From Lachnospiraceae bacterium (lineage in GTDB: Bacteria > Bacillota > Clostridia > Lachnospirales > Lachnospiraceae), in NCBI GenBank assembly GCA_014804785.1, contig JAAUZD010000026.1, forward strand, positions 153,919-187,772: 33,854 bases of DNA, written 5' to 3'. Of this stretch, positions 9,482 to 17,379 are shown piece after piece (position 1 is the first letter of the stretch; every line of letters starts with the position of its first letter). The position numbers and the translations under genes are program-made. A model generated the notes under the pieces. That model saw only the letters and a list, made by a program, of their open reading frames with translations, searched no databases and had not been told where the DNA came from.

Positions 9482-9536
9482 AAAAGCTGGGTAATATAGT
9501 TAAAAATAATTTTTTAATACAAAAGGAGCGAATATT

Positions 9537-10883
9537 ATGAACAAAGTAACGTTTGATTATTCCAAAGCTGCTTCCTTCGTTCAGGATCATGAAGTAGAAT
9601 CCATGAAAAAGCTGGCTATGGACGCAAAAGATTTACTGGTTTCCAAAACCGGAGCAGGCAATGATTTTCTTGGATGGATCGATCTTCCTGTAGATTACGA
9701 CAAAGAAGAATTCGACAGAATCAAGAAAGCAGCTGCTAAAATCCAGAGCGATTCAGAAGTCCTTCTGGTAATCGGCATCGGCGGATCTTATCTTGGAGCA
9801 AGAGCTGCCATTGAATTCTTAAGACACAGCTTTTACAACACAGTAAGCAAAGAAGTGAGAAAGACACCTGAAATTTATTTTGTAGGTAATTCCATCAGCT
9901 CCACTTACATTAAGCATCTGATGGACGTAATTGGTGACAGGGATTTCTCCATCAACATGATCAGTAAATCTGGCACTACTACAGAGCCTGCCATTGCATT
10001 CCGTGTATTTAAAGAAATGATGGAAAAGAAATACGGCAAGGAAGAAGCAGCAAAGAGAATCTATGCTACCACAGATAAGGCAAAGGGCTCTTTAAAGAAT
10101 CTTGCCACAGAAGAAGGCTACGAAAGTTTTGTAGTTCCTGATGATGTAGGAGGACGTTTCTCTGTTCTCACAGCCGTTGGTCTGCTTCCTATCGCAGTAA
10201 GCGGCGCTGATATCGACAAGCTGATGGAAGGTGCACAGGCAGGACGCAAGGCTGCTTTGGAAGCTCCTTTTGAAGAAAATGATGCAGTGAAGTATGCTGC
10301 ACTGCGTAACATTTTGCTTAGAAAAGGAAAAGGAATTGAAATTCTGGCAAACTATGAACCCAGCGTTCATTATGTTTCCGAATGGTGGAAACAGCTCTAC
10401 GGTGAGAGTGAAGGAAAGGATCAAAAGGGTATTTTCCCTGCAAGCGTTGATTTGACCACAGATCTGCATTCTATGGGTCAGTTCATTCAGGATGGTTCCA
10501 GAAACTTGTTTGAAACGGTTATCAATATTGAAACCAGCAGAGAAGAAATCATTCTGCAGGAAGAGCCGGTGGATCTTGACGGACTGAATTATCTTGCAGG
10601 CAAGAGCGTTGATTTTGTGAACAAGAGTGCCATGAACGGTACCATTCTTGCCCACACAGACGGTCAGGTACCTAACTTTATGGTTACTGTTCCGGAAGTG
10701 AATGAATTCTATTTAGGACAGCTGTTCTACTTCTTCGAATTTGCCTGCGGTGTCAGCGGATACCTGCTTGGAGTAAATCCTTTCAACCAGCCCGGTGTGG
10801 AAAGCTACAAGAAGAACATGTTCGCCCTTCTTGGAAAGCCCGGTTATGAAGCACAGAGAGAGGAACTGCTTAAGAGATTATAA
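9537..10883 (+). CDS. pgi: Glucose-6-phosphate isomerase
   Basis: This cytoplasmic enzyme interconverts glucose-6-phosphate and fructose-6-phosphate in glycolysis and gluconeogenesis. The 448-residue length is that of the short Firmicutes form. Visible signatures include [13 protein letters not shown] (sugar-phosphate binding), [24 protein letters not shown] and the [15 protein letters not shown] active-site block. The start is an ATG behind an AAAAGGAG ribosome site, with its own promoter just upstream. A hairpin follows the stop. Codon choice looks more regular than in the neighbours, as expected for a highly expressed gene. It is functionally unrelated to the genes around it. Confidence 0.97.
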   Translation: MNKVTFDYSKAASFVQDHEVESMKKLAMDAKDLLVSKTGAGNDFLGWIDLPVDYDKEEFDRIKKAAAKIQSDSEVLLVIGIGGSYLGARAAIEFLRHSFYNTVSKEVRKTPEIYFVGNSISSTYIKHLMDVIGDRDFSINMISKSGTTTEPAIAFRVFKEMMEKKYGKEEAAKRIYATTDKAKGSLKNLATEEGYESFVVPDDVGGRFSVLTAVGLLPIAVSGADIDKLMEGAQAGRKAALEAPFEENDAVKYAALRNILLRKGKGIEILANYEPSVHYVSEWWKQLYGESEGKDQKGIFPASVDLTTDLHSMGQFIQDGSRNLFETVINIETSREEIILQEEPVDLDGLNYLAGKSVDFVNKSAMNGTILAHTDGQVPNFMVTVPEVNEFYLGQLFYFFEFACGVSGYLLGVNPFNQPGVESYKKNMFALLGKPGYEAQREELLKRL

Positions 10884-10912
10884 AATTAACTGACATAAAT
10901 CAGTGACGGATG

Positions 10913-10934
10913 CCCGGAGGAGTCTTCTTCCGGG
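10913..10934 (+). terminator. Hairpin after pgi
   Basis: CCCGGAGGA pairs with TTCTTCCGGG across a GTCT loop, giving nine pairs with one G-U. The downstream sequence (TATTGTTATAT) is only moderately T-rich, so termination may be partial, letting some transcripts enter the next gene. A small ACTGA/TCAGT hairpin precedes it at 10889-10904. Confidence 0.5.
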
Positions 10935-10970
10935 TATTGTTATATGGGAAAGAAATAAGGAGAAGGAAGC

Positions 10971-11561
10971 ATGTCGCAAAATATGGAGGAGATAATAATC
11001 AAAAAATTGAGATTAACGGGACTTACTATACTGTTAGCAGTATTGCTTCTGCTGCCGTGGGATTATCCGCTTATCAAGATGTATTTGTTCGGAACAACTG
11101 AGTTTGAAAGTCTGGAGCTGGATGAGATTAAGGCTGGTTTAATTGTAGATGCATCAGTCGATATCAATTTTGGATCTTATGCATACACCAAAGAGGATGA
11201 ATATTATGTTATATGGACGGGTGGCGCTTATGCAGAAAATTATAAGTATATGGGAATTAAAGTGCCTGGTTCCGAAAGGTCTGTCATGGGGAAAATAGCA
11301 GAGGCAGCAAGTAATGGGGAATATGTAGAACCTGTTAAATATGTGGGAATTATTAGAGAGATGTCATACGACGAATATCCACTATTTAAAGCGTTCTTTC
11401 AGGATGCAGGATGGACAGACGAGGAAATAGAGGAGGATACATTGCCATATATAATCGATGTTAGTTACATAGAGGATGCGAAGCATTCTAAACTATATTT
11501 ATATGTGTTGATTTGCCTCCTGCCGGCTGTTATTGCAATCTGGTGTAGTAAATGGAATTAG
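10971..11561 (+). CDS. Unknown two-TM membrane protein
   Basis: The 196-residue protein is not recognised. Hydrophobic spans at about 14-31 and 175-193 flank a 140-residue acidic, beta-rich central part that would lie on one side of the membrane, probably outside. There is no cysteine-based lipobox or known catalytic motif. The start is the ATG at 10971, eight nt after a good AAGGAG; a shorter overlapping frame beginning at 10910 has no such support. The gene stands alone between the pgi hairpin and a strong terminator at 11591. Confidence 0.7.
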   Translation: MSQNMEEIIIKKLRLTGLTILLAVLLLLPWDYPLIKMYLFGTTEFESLELDEIKAGLIVDASVDINFGSYAYTKEDEYYVIWTGGAYAENYKYMGIKVPGSERSVMGKIAEAASNGEYVEPVKYVGIIREMSYDEYPLFKAFFQDAGWTDEEIEEDTLPYIIDVSYIEDAKHSKLYLYVLICLLPAVIAIWCSKWN

Positions 11562-11590
11562 GCTCCGCTCAATACTGCGCAAAGCAGCAA

Positions 11591-11651
11591 AAAAAACCGA
11601 TGTAAAATGCACATTCTTGTGGTAGAAGATACATTTTACATCGGTTTTTTT
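11591..11651 (+). terminator. Strong Rho-independent terminator
   Basis: Arms 11591-11609 and 11632-11650 are perfectly complementary (19 bp, including the flanking A and T runs). The loop holds a small CACA/TGTG hairpin, and an eight-T run ends the element. Because A runs precede the left arm, it could work in both directions. It separates the upstream membrane gene from the SPFH/TIR operon. Confidence 0.78.
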
Positions 11652-11716
11652 AACAACAAATAAAATAAAAAACATTACAACCAAAGACAGGTCACCATGA
11701 GGATCTACAACTATTA

Positions 11717-11745
11717 TTGACGTAAGAATACATTTGTAATATAAT
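11717..11745 (+). promoter_or_regulatory. Consensus sigma-A promoter of the SPFH/TIR operon
   Basis: TTGACG (11717-11722), a 17-nt spacer and a perfect TATAAT (11740-11745). The expected start of transcription is near 11752. That would leave only five nt before an ATG at 11757, and favours the TTG start at 11772 for the first gene. Confidence 0.72.
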
Positions 11746-11771
11746 AGTATTCACGAATGGAGGTACATATT

Positions 11772-11960
11772 TTGGGAGATAAAAAACTCATTATTCATCC
11801 GCAGAAGTATACAAGCGAATCCAAGGTCATTTCTATGAGACTGCCAATCGATATGCTTGTAGAAGTGGATCGTGTCGCCAAGGAGACAGGTAGAACCCGC
11901 AATGAGATTATGCAGCTATGTCTTGAGTTTGCATTGGAGAATATGATCATAGAAGAATAA
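11772..11960 (+). CDS. Small ribbon-helix-helix protein
   Basis: The product has 62 residues. After a short basic N-terminal arm comes a CopG/Arc-like pattern: a beta strand (VISMRLPIDM), helix 1 (LVEVDRVAKETG), a turn (RTRNEI) and helix 2. Such proteins bind DNA as dimers and often repress their own operon. I chose the TTG at 11772 because GGAGG (11759-11763) lies eight nt before it. An in-frame ATG at 11757 overlaps that ribosome site and lies only about five nt after the predicted transcript start. As first gene of the SPFH/TIR unit it is the natural candidate regulator. A toxin-antitoxin role is possible but no toxin partner is evident. Confidence 0.72.
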   Translation: MGDKKLIIHPQKYTSESKVISMRLPIDMLVEVDRVAKETGRTRNEIMQLCLEFALENMIIEE

Positions 11961-12001
11961 GAGATGAAGGTTCATTTGTAAGGAGAAAAGAGCAGATTGA
12001 T

Positions 12002-13240
12002 ATGGATCAGCAGATAAAGAGAGAAGGTCTTGTAAGTATTATCAAATATGATGGGGACAATGAGGCGCTTGTTTGGAAACATCCGGCAGAGGATTTTAAA
12101 ATGGGCACCCAGCTGATTGTCCATGAGAGTCAGGAGGCAGTATTTTTCAAGGATGGACGCGCATTGGACGTGTTCGGGGCAGGACGCTACACGCTGGAAA
12201 CTCAGCGGCTGCCGCTTTTAGAACAATTTTTTAAACTTCCTTCTGACGCAGAGAAAACTTTTCATTCAGAAATATATTACGTCAATATGGCGACGTTGAT
12301 GGGAATTAAATGGGGAACAGATTCTAAAATCCGGCTGCTCGATCCTGTTTCGGGTCTTCCCATTGAGATAGGCGCCTGCGGCGAATTTAATATCCGTGTA
12401 AGTAATTCCAGAAAATTATTGCGGAAGGTTGTTGGTACTGCATCCGGCTTTGAGCCGGGGAAGCTGTTTGGTGAAAACGGAGAGAAGGGATATTTCCGTT
12501 CACTAGTGATAACACAGGTCAAAAGCAGCCTTGCGCAGATCATCAAGGAAGAGAACATCAGCATTTTAGAAATTGACGCTGAGCTTTTACGGCTTTCTGA
12601 TATATTAAAATCAAGAATCAACGGCATGTTTGAGGAGTATGGGCTGACTATGCCGGACTTTTTTATTAACCGGATGATAACGCCGGACGAAGATCCGAGT
12701 TATCGCCGGATGAAGGAACAGTATGCACAACAGTACCTTCTCATCAGGCAGGAAGAAATCAAACGCATGGAAGCAGAAGCTGCAGCAGAGCGCAAGGCAG
12801 TGGAAGCGCAGGCGGAGGTAAGACTTAAGGTTATAGAAGCGCAGGGCAGAGCAGAGATTCTGAAGATTCAGAAGAGCGCTGAGGCGGAGGGATATAGGAT
12901 GCAGGCAGCCGCAGAGGCAGCGGAGATGCAGATGAAGGGATATACCTATCAGCAGGAGACTTCCCGCCTTGTGAGTATGGAAGCCATGAAAAACGGGATT
13001 GGGAACAGCGCAGGAGGCGCATCGGTACTAGGGGACCTTGCCGGACTTGGTGTAGGTCTTGGAGCCATGAACGGCGTAATGAACATGACAAAAGACGCTC
13101 TGTCACCTATGGCGGAGCAAGGCATGCAGATGGGACAGACCATAGAAGACCTATTGAAGACTTCCTGGGACTGTTCCTGCGGACAAGTTGAAAATACCGG
13201 TAATTTTTGTAGTAACTGCGGCAAGAAAAGGAGCAAATAG
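12002..13240 (+). CDS. SPFH-domain protein with C-terminal zinc ribbon (YdjI-like)
   Basis: The protein has 412 residues. The first 215 or so form an SPFH/Band-7-like domain of the YdjI ('virion core protein') type, without an N-terminal membrane span. A long helical, Ala/Glu/Lys-rich segment follows (about 230-325, probable coiled coil for oligomer assembly), then a Gly/Met-rich linker, and finally a zinc ribbon with Cys391, Cys393, Cys403 and Cys406. Relatives in Bacillus sit in a membrane-stress operon with a PspA-like protein. Here the partners are a four-TM protein (5 nt downstream) and a TIR/LRR protein that also carries a zinc ribbon. An AGGAG lies 16 nt before the ATG, a long spacing. 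It probably forms membrane-associated rings or scaffolds. Confidence 0.85.
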   Translation: MDQQIKREGLVSIIKYDGDNEALVWKHPAEDFKMGTQLIVHESQEAVFFKDGRALDVFGAGRYTLETQRLPLLEQFFKLPSDAEKTFHSEIYYVNMATLMGIKWGTDSKIRLLDPVSGLPIEIGACGEFNIRVSNSRKLLRKVVGTASGFEPGKLFGENGEKGYFRSLVITQVKSSLAQIIKEENISILEIDAELLRLSDILKSRINGMFEEYGLTMPDFFINRMITPDEDPSYRRMKEQYAQQYLLIRQEEIKRMEAEAAAERKAVEAQAEVRLKVIEAQGRAEILKIQKSAEAEGYRMQAAAEAAEMQMKGYTYQQETSRLVSMEAMKNGIGNSAGGASVLGDLAGLGVGLGAMNGVMNMTKDALSPMAEQGMQMGQTIEDLLKTSWDCSCGQVENTGNFCSNCGKKRSK

Positions 13241-13245
13241 AGAAC

Positions 13246-13929
13246 ATGGATAAAAAATATCTGCATGGCTATATCATGATTCTGTTCGTGTTGATCATTT
13301 ACGGCGCAGCAGCCATACCGTTCCCCAAAACAATCATTTTCACCATTGCTTTTGCTTTCTCCTTACTGGCAATTGTGGCACAGATTTATATGGTACATAC
13401 TGTGATAAAAAGTCAGGTTCTCATGAAAGATAGAATATACGATTTCCCTTTGCTCAGGATCAGTGTATCGTATCTGATTGTACAGCTTTTAGTTAGTCTT
13501 TTGCTTATGGAATTTTCTGCGAGAATTCCGGTTTTTGCAGCGGTGCTTGTTGAGGTAATCATCCTGGCGGCGGCAGTTCTGGGATTTGTTGCTGTAGGGG
13601 CGGCAAAGAGAGAAGTGATCCGGCAGGATATACAGTTAAAAAAGGAACTGGCGAAAATGAAAGAACTGCAGACAAGGATAAACCTGCTTGTCAGTCAATG
13701 TGAAGAGGAGCAGATTAAGGATATACTTCAAAAGTTGTCGGAAGAGGTTCGATACAGCAATCCGGTTTCCAGGGAAATCTCGGAGGAGATTGAAGATGAA
13801 ATAGCCGTTTTGTTTACGGAGGCGGAAGCGGCAGCGCTTGACGGGGATGAGGAGAACACAGCAGAGGTGTGTAACCGGATGAAGGAACTTTTAAAAGAAA
13901 GAGACAGAATATGCAAGTACGGGAAATGA
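13246..13929 (+). CDS. Four-TM protein with cytoplasmic coiled coil
   Basis: The 227-residue protein is not a recognised family. Four hydrophobic spans lie at about 8-24, 27-48, 66-88 and 93-118, followed by a charged helical tail (about 120-225) with heptad-like KKELAKMKELQTRINLL and two further helices. The tail resembles an interaction arm. It starts five nt after the SPFH stop; its AAGGAG lies inside the SPFH 3' end, so the two are translationally linked. The TIR/LRR gene begins 14 nt after its stop. The likely role is membrane anchor for the SPFH and TIR proteins. This is context-based inference. Confidence 0.76.
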   Translation: MDKKYLHGYIMILFVLIIYGAAAIPFPKTIIFTIAFAFSLLAIVAQIYMVHTVIKSQVLMKDRIYDFPLLRISVSYLIVQLLVSLLLMEFSARIPVFAAVLVEVIILAAAVLGFVAVGAAKREVIRQDIQLKKELAKMKELQTRINLLVSQCEEEQIKDILQKLSEEVRYSNPVSREISEEIEDEIAVLFTEAEAAALDGDEENTAEVCNRMKELLKERDRICKYGK

Positions 13930-13943
13930 GGAGAGCATAGAAA

Positions 13944-16643
13944 ATGTCTATATTGATATGTAAAATGTGCGGCGGTGATTTGGATGTCAGAGAGGGAATG
14001 ACCACCGCAAGATGTCCCTACTGCGGAACCAATCAGACATTGCCAAAGTCCTATAATGAGCAGCGGCTCAGGCTTTATGACCGGGCAAATCATTTTCGGC
14101 GCAGCAGTGATTACGATAAGGCGATGGCAGTGTATGAGCAGATTTTAAATGAAGATCTGACGGACAGTGAAGCTTACTGGTCTATCCTTTTATGCCGCTA
14201 TGGAATTGAGTATGTGGAGGATCCAGCGACACACAAAAGAATCCCGACTGTCAATCGCACGCAATATACTTCTGTTTTGGCGGATGAGGATTACAAGGCA
14301 GCTCTCCGATACGCTGACGCTGCTCAGGCAGAAATCTACGAAGAGGAAGCGAAAGCCATCGATGCAATTCAAAAAGGAATTCTTTTGGTATCGCAGAAGG
14401 AAGCCCCTTATGATGTTTTTATTTGTTGTAAGGAGGCGGATGAAGGCGGAAACCGGACAAAGGACAGTGTACTGGCTGACGAACTTTATTACGAACTGAC
14501 GCGAAACGGTTTCAAGGTATTTTTTGCAAGAATCACGCTGCAGGATAAATTAGGTGCGGCATATGAACCATACATATTTGCTGCCATTCACTCTGCCAGA
14601 GTCATGGTCGTTGTAGGAACCACACCGGAAAATTTTGAAGCGGTGTGGGTGAAAAATGAGTGGAGCCGGTATCTTTCTTTGATTAAACAGGGCGAAAAGA
14701 AAATGTTGATTCCGGCATACCGCAATATGGATCCTTATGATCTGCCAAAGGAATTTTCACATTTACAGGCACTGGATATGTCCAGGCTTGGATTTATACA
14801 GGATTTAACACATGGAATAAAAAAGGTTCTGGTAGAACCAGAGATGTATAAGACAGGGGGGAAGCCTTACGGCAGGAGAATAGTGGTCGCTTTTGGGATT
14901 GCTTTGGTTCTGATGATTGTGCTTTTGGATATTAAGTATGCATATCAGCGGTGGATAGATTATGAGGAAAATGGGAAGATTTCTGTAGAGGTAGAAGAAA
15001 AAAATGAACCTTCTTTTTCAATGAATATGGATATAAGGCGGGAGCAGGACATTTCTCAGACAGATCATGCAGACGGAGATACTGAGTTTACCGGCGTCCT
15101 GGAACAGTTTGTTTCATGGGTTTACCAGTACCCGGCAAAAAATGTTTCTGACGAACAGTTAGGAAAGATACAGCAGCTCGTGATAAATTGCAACGGGGAA
15201 TTTTGTGAGATAGGTTATAGCTTTGAAGCACCCACGGAAAATGCAATTAAAGGTTTCGAAGAAGATTTGAAGGATTGCTTCGGGGAGGGGTTTGTGTGGA
15301 TAACATTACCAACAGAGGAGGAACTGGATCTGAGCAGTCTGCGGCGGTTTTCAAATCTGAAAAGGCTGGATGTAAATAGTAGGGTTACGGCAGAAGATAT
15401 CAAAGGGTTGCCGCTGGAGTGCATCAGCGCATATTTTGATGATCCGGCGCAGGCGGCGGAGGCATTGGAGAATCCGAAGAATGTCAGGGAATTAGGATTT
15501 ATTGGTGGAGCAGATAGTCTGAAGGGAATCGAATTATTCGAAAATCTGGAAACACTTTACATTGGCTATACAGAACTTGACAATATTGATGAGTTGATCC
15601 ACTTGAAGCATTTAAAGAATTTTACGCTGGGGTACAGTGATAGTCTGACGGATTTTTCAGTTCTTGGAAAACTTTCAGAATTAGAAAGAATTTCCCTGGT
15701 GGCGGAGGGACTGAAAACCCTTGATTTTATCAGTGGATTAGAACATCTGGACACTCTGGATATTTCATGGGCAAAACTCCAGACGCTCTCTGGTTTAGAG
15801 GACTGCACCACATTAAGGTCTTTATCAGTTACATGTTGTATGGAGCTTAAAGATATGAGTGCAGTGACAGAGCTTAAGAATTTACAAGAGCTTGCTCTTG
15901 AAGTGCCTTATGGATGTCCGCAACCGAAATTAGACGGGTTTACAGGGCTAAAGAAATTATCACTTGAGCAGTTTCAGGATTGTTCTTTTTTAAAGGATAT
16001 GATAAATCTGACAGAACTTGAGCTGAGGGGATGTAATCTTACAAAGGAAATAGATTTGTCAAACCTTACTTCCCTGACAACGCTTTCATATACTTCCTAT
16101 GTAGGTTTCCAGATGGAAATCGATACGATAGAAAATTTTGAGATGTTAGAATGCCTGGATCTGCAGGGCTCAGAGACTTATGATGATATATCGGGACTTT
16201 TCCGGATGCCAAATCTCAGGGAATTAGATATCAGCGGTATGCAATGTGAAATTGATTTTGATGCCATTGAAGAAAATCCTACGTTGGAAATTCTGCGTAT
16301 GGATGATATGTATCTGTACGAAAATGTGCACATGGATTACAATTCAGGGATCATTTTTGGAAATTGGGATGAAGTGACATTAGATGAGCATATGGATTTC
16401 CTTAAGAAATTTCCAGAACTGAAAGAATTATATGTGAGAGGAAACGGGCTGACAGATCTTTCTTTCGCTGAAGGACTGTCTGCATTGCAGGTTCTGGATA
16501 TTTCGGAAAATTATATTACGCAGCTTAGACCCCTTGCAGGTCTCCCTTCGCTGCAAAAAGTGATTTGTGCTGATAATCCGCTCATAAATGAAAAGGTGCT
16601 TAAAGATTCTGTACTGATTATCAGGGAGACAGATGATTTTTGA
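13944..16643 (+). CDS. Zinc-ribbon / TIR / transmembrane / leucine-rich-repeat protein
   Basis: The 899-residue protein has, in order: a zinc ribbon (Cys6, Cys9, Cys24, Cys27); a TPR-like helical region (about 45-150) that includes a DYDKAMAVYEQIL repeat; a TIR domain (about 156-300, starting YDVFICCKEAD); one membrane span (about 312-332); an acidic linker; and some 400 residues of irregular leucine-rich repeats (about 455-890). The TIR domain keeps Glu239 in WVKNEW, at the position of the catalytic glutamate of NAD-cleaving TIR enzymes, so activity is plausible. The LRRs lie on the other side of the membrane from the TIR and could be an external sensor. Related zinc-ribbon/TPR/TIR proteins are common in gut Firmicutes, to my knowledge without a known role. 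Start: ATG 14 nt after the previous stop, behind GAGGAGAG. Confidence 0.87.
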   Translation: MSILICKMCGGDLDVREGMTTARCPYCGTNQTLPKSYNEQRLRLYDRANHFRRSSDYDKAMAVYEQILNEDLTDSEAYWSILLCRYGIEYVEDPATHKRIPTVNRTQYTSVLADEDYKAALRYADAAQAEIYEEEAKAIDAIQKGILLVSQKEAPYDVFICCKEADEGGNRTKDSVLADELYYELTRNGFKVFFARITLQDKLGAAYEPYIFAAIHSARVMVVVGTTPENFEAVWVKNEWSRYLSLIKQGEKKMLIPAYRNMDPYDLPKEFSHLQALDMSRLGFIQDLTHGIKKVLVEPEMYKTGGKPYGRRIVVAFGIALVLMIVLLDIKYAYQRWIDYEENGKISVEVEEKNEPSFSMNMDIRREQDISQTDHADGDTEFTGVLEQFVSWVYQYPAKNVSDEQLGKIQQLVINCNGEFCEIGYSFEAPTENAIKGFEEDLKDCFGEGFVWITLPTEEELDLSSLRRFSNLKRLDVNSRVTAEDIKGLPLECISAYFDDPAQAAEALENPKNVRELGFIGGADSLKGIELFENLETLYIGYTELDNIDELIHLKHLKNFTLGYSDSLTDFSVLGKLSELERISLVAEGLKTLDFISGLEHLDTLDISWAKLQTLSGLEDCTTLRSLSVTCCMELKDMSAVTELKNLQELALEVPYGCPQPKLDGFTGLKKLSLEQFQDCSFLKDMINLTELELRGCNLTKEIDLSNLTSLTTLSYTSYVGFQMEIDTIENFEMLECLDLQGSETYDDISGLFRMPNLRELDISGMQCEIDFDAIEENPTLEILRMDDMYLYENVHMDYNSGIIFGNWDEVTLDEHMDFLKKFPELKELYVRGNGLTDLSFAEGLSALQVLDISENYITQLRPLAGLPSLQKVICADNPLINEKVLKDSVLIIRETDDF

Positions 16644-16712
16644 GAATAGCTTGTAAATATGTTTAATAAAGCGGCAAAAATCTATGCCGTTTAGGATAAG
16701 GAGGGAAGAGAA

Positions 16713-16817
16713 ATGTACGAAGCAGTAGAATTAATTGTCACTATTGTTCTTCTTGTGACCGTGGTAATTACTGTTGTCAAAAACGTCCAGAAGAAGAAAA
16801 AAGGTGATGATAAGTAA
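16713..16817 (+). CDS. 34-residue single-span membrane microprotein
   Basis: A perfect AAGGAGGG lies seven nt before the ATG. The product has a short acidic N-terminus, one hydrophobic span rich in Val, Ile, Leu and Thr (about residues 7-22), and a Lys-rich tail ending GDDK. It sits between the TIR/LRR stop (69 nt upstream) and a strong terminator eight nt after its stop, so it is the last gene of the SPFH/TIR unit. Its function is unknown; it could modulate the TIR or four-TM protein. A small GCGGCA/TGCCGT hairpin (16671-16690) precedes it and may adjust its expression. Confidence 0.7.
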   Translation: MYEAVELIVTIVLLVTVVITVVKNVQKKKKGDDK

Positions 16818-16824
16818 TTGGGGG

Positions 16825-16853
16825 TGCCCTGCCGGAAACGGCAGGGTATCTTT
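16825..16853 (+). terminator. Terminator of the SPFH/TIR operon
   Basis: CCCTGCCG and CGGCAGGG pair perfectly around a GAAA tetraloop; an outer G-U and T-A pair extend the stem to ten. TCTTT follows. It marks the end of the unit begun at 11717. Confidence 0.75.
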
Positions 16854-16923
16854 CATTCAAGATTTTTGCATATTTTGTGGCAAAGCGGATAAAAAGCGTT
16901 GAGCAAAATGTTTAGAGGAATAA

Positions 16924-16977
16924 TTGACTCATAAGTGTAAAAATGTTATTCTTACAATAGTATTACATAAAATAGTA
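16924..16977 (+). promoter_or_regulatory. Autoregulated promoter of the BlaI/BlaR1-like operon
   Basis: TTGACT (16924-16929), a 17-nt spacer and TATTCT (16947-16952) with TG at 16944-16945 form an extended -10 promoter. TGTAA (16936-16940) and TTACA (16952-16956) make a dyad over the -10. A second site at 16961-16977 matches, at 13 of 17 positions, the perfect palindrome at 18997-19013. TACA/TGTA dyads of this kind are bound by BlaI/MecI-type repressors. Confidence 0.6.
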
Positions 16978-16995
16978 CGCAAAGGAGTGGACAAG

Positions 16996-17379
16996 ATGAA
17001 ATTTACAGAGTTATCGGATTCTGAATTGGAAGTTATGGAGGTGTTATGGGAAAAAGATGAGCCCATGTCGTTTGGAGAGTTGCTGGATTATTTTAATGTC
17101 CATACAGAAAAAAACTGGAAAAAACAGACTTTGAACACTTTTTTATTTAGGATGCAGCAAAAGAATTCATTGCAGATTATAGCAGATGGCAGGTATAAGC
17201 AATACATTCCTGCGATGACCAAGGAGGAGTATTTGATGGAAGAGTCAAAAGCCTTTTTAAATAAAAATTATCAAGGCTCAATTGTGAAAATGTTTGCAGC
17301 TTTTAGCGGCGGTGACGCATTGGGAAAAGACGAAATTGGTGAACTGAAGCGATTATTGGAGGAATGGGAGAAGGAATGA
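16996..17379 (+). CDS. BlaI/MecI/CopY-family transcriptional repressor
   Basis: The 127-residue protein has the family length and layout: an N-terminal winged helix (LSDSELEVMEVLWEKDEPMS onward, with the KKNWKKQTLNTFLFRM-like recognition region) and a C-terminal dimerisation part. Family members repress until their membrane sensor triggers cleavage of the repressor. The frame is open further upstream, but the ATG at 16996 is preceded by AAAGGAG and starts at the point where homologues start. It overlaps the sensor gene by ATGA. The dyads in its promoter suggest autoregulation. No beta-lactamase or penicillin-binding gene is present, so the response is probably not to beta-lactams. Confidence 0.9.
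   Translation: MKFTELSDSELEVMEVLWEKDEPMSFGELLDYFNVHTEKNWKKQTLNTFLFRMQQKNSLQIIADGRYKQYIPAMTKEEYLMEESKAFLNKNYQGSIVKMFAAFSGGDALGKDEIGELKRLLEEWEKE

Noticed and set aside
9472-9497. TTGTTA/TAATAT as pgi promoter
   Set aside because: Spacer is only 14 nt; the extended -10 promoter at 9453-9481 is better.
11757-11771. ATG start for the ribbon-helix-helix gene
   Set aside because: It overlaps the GGAGG and lies about five nt after the predicted transcript start; TTG at 11772 fits better.
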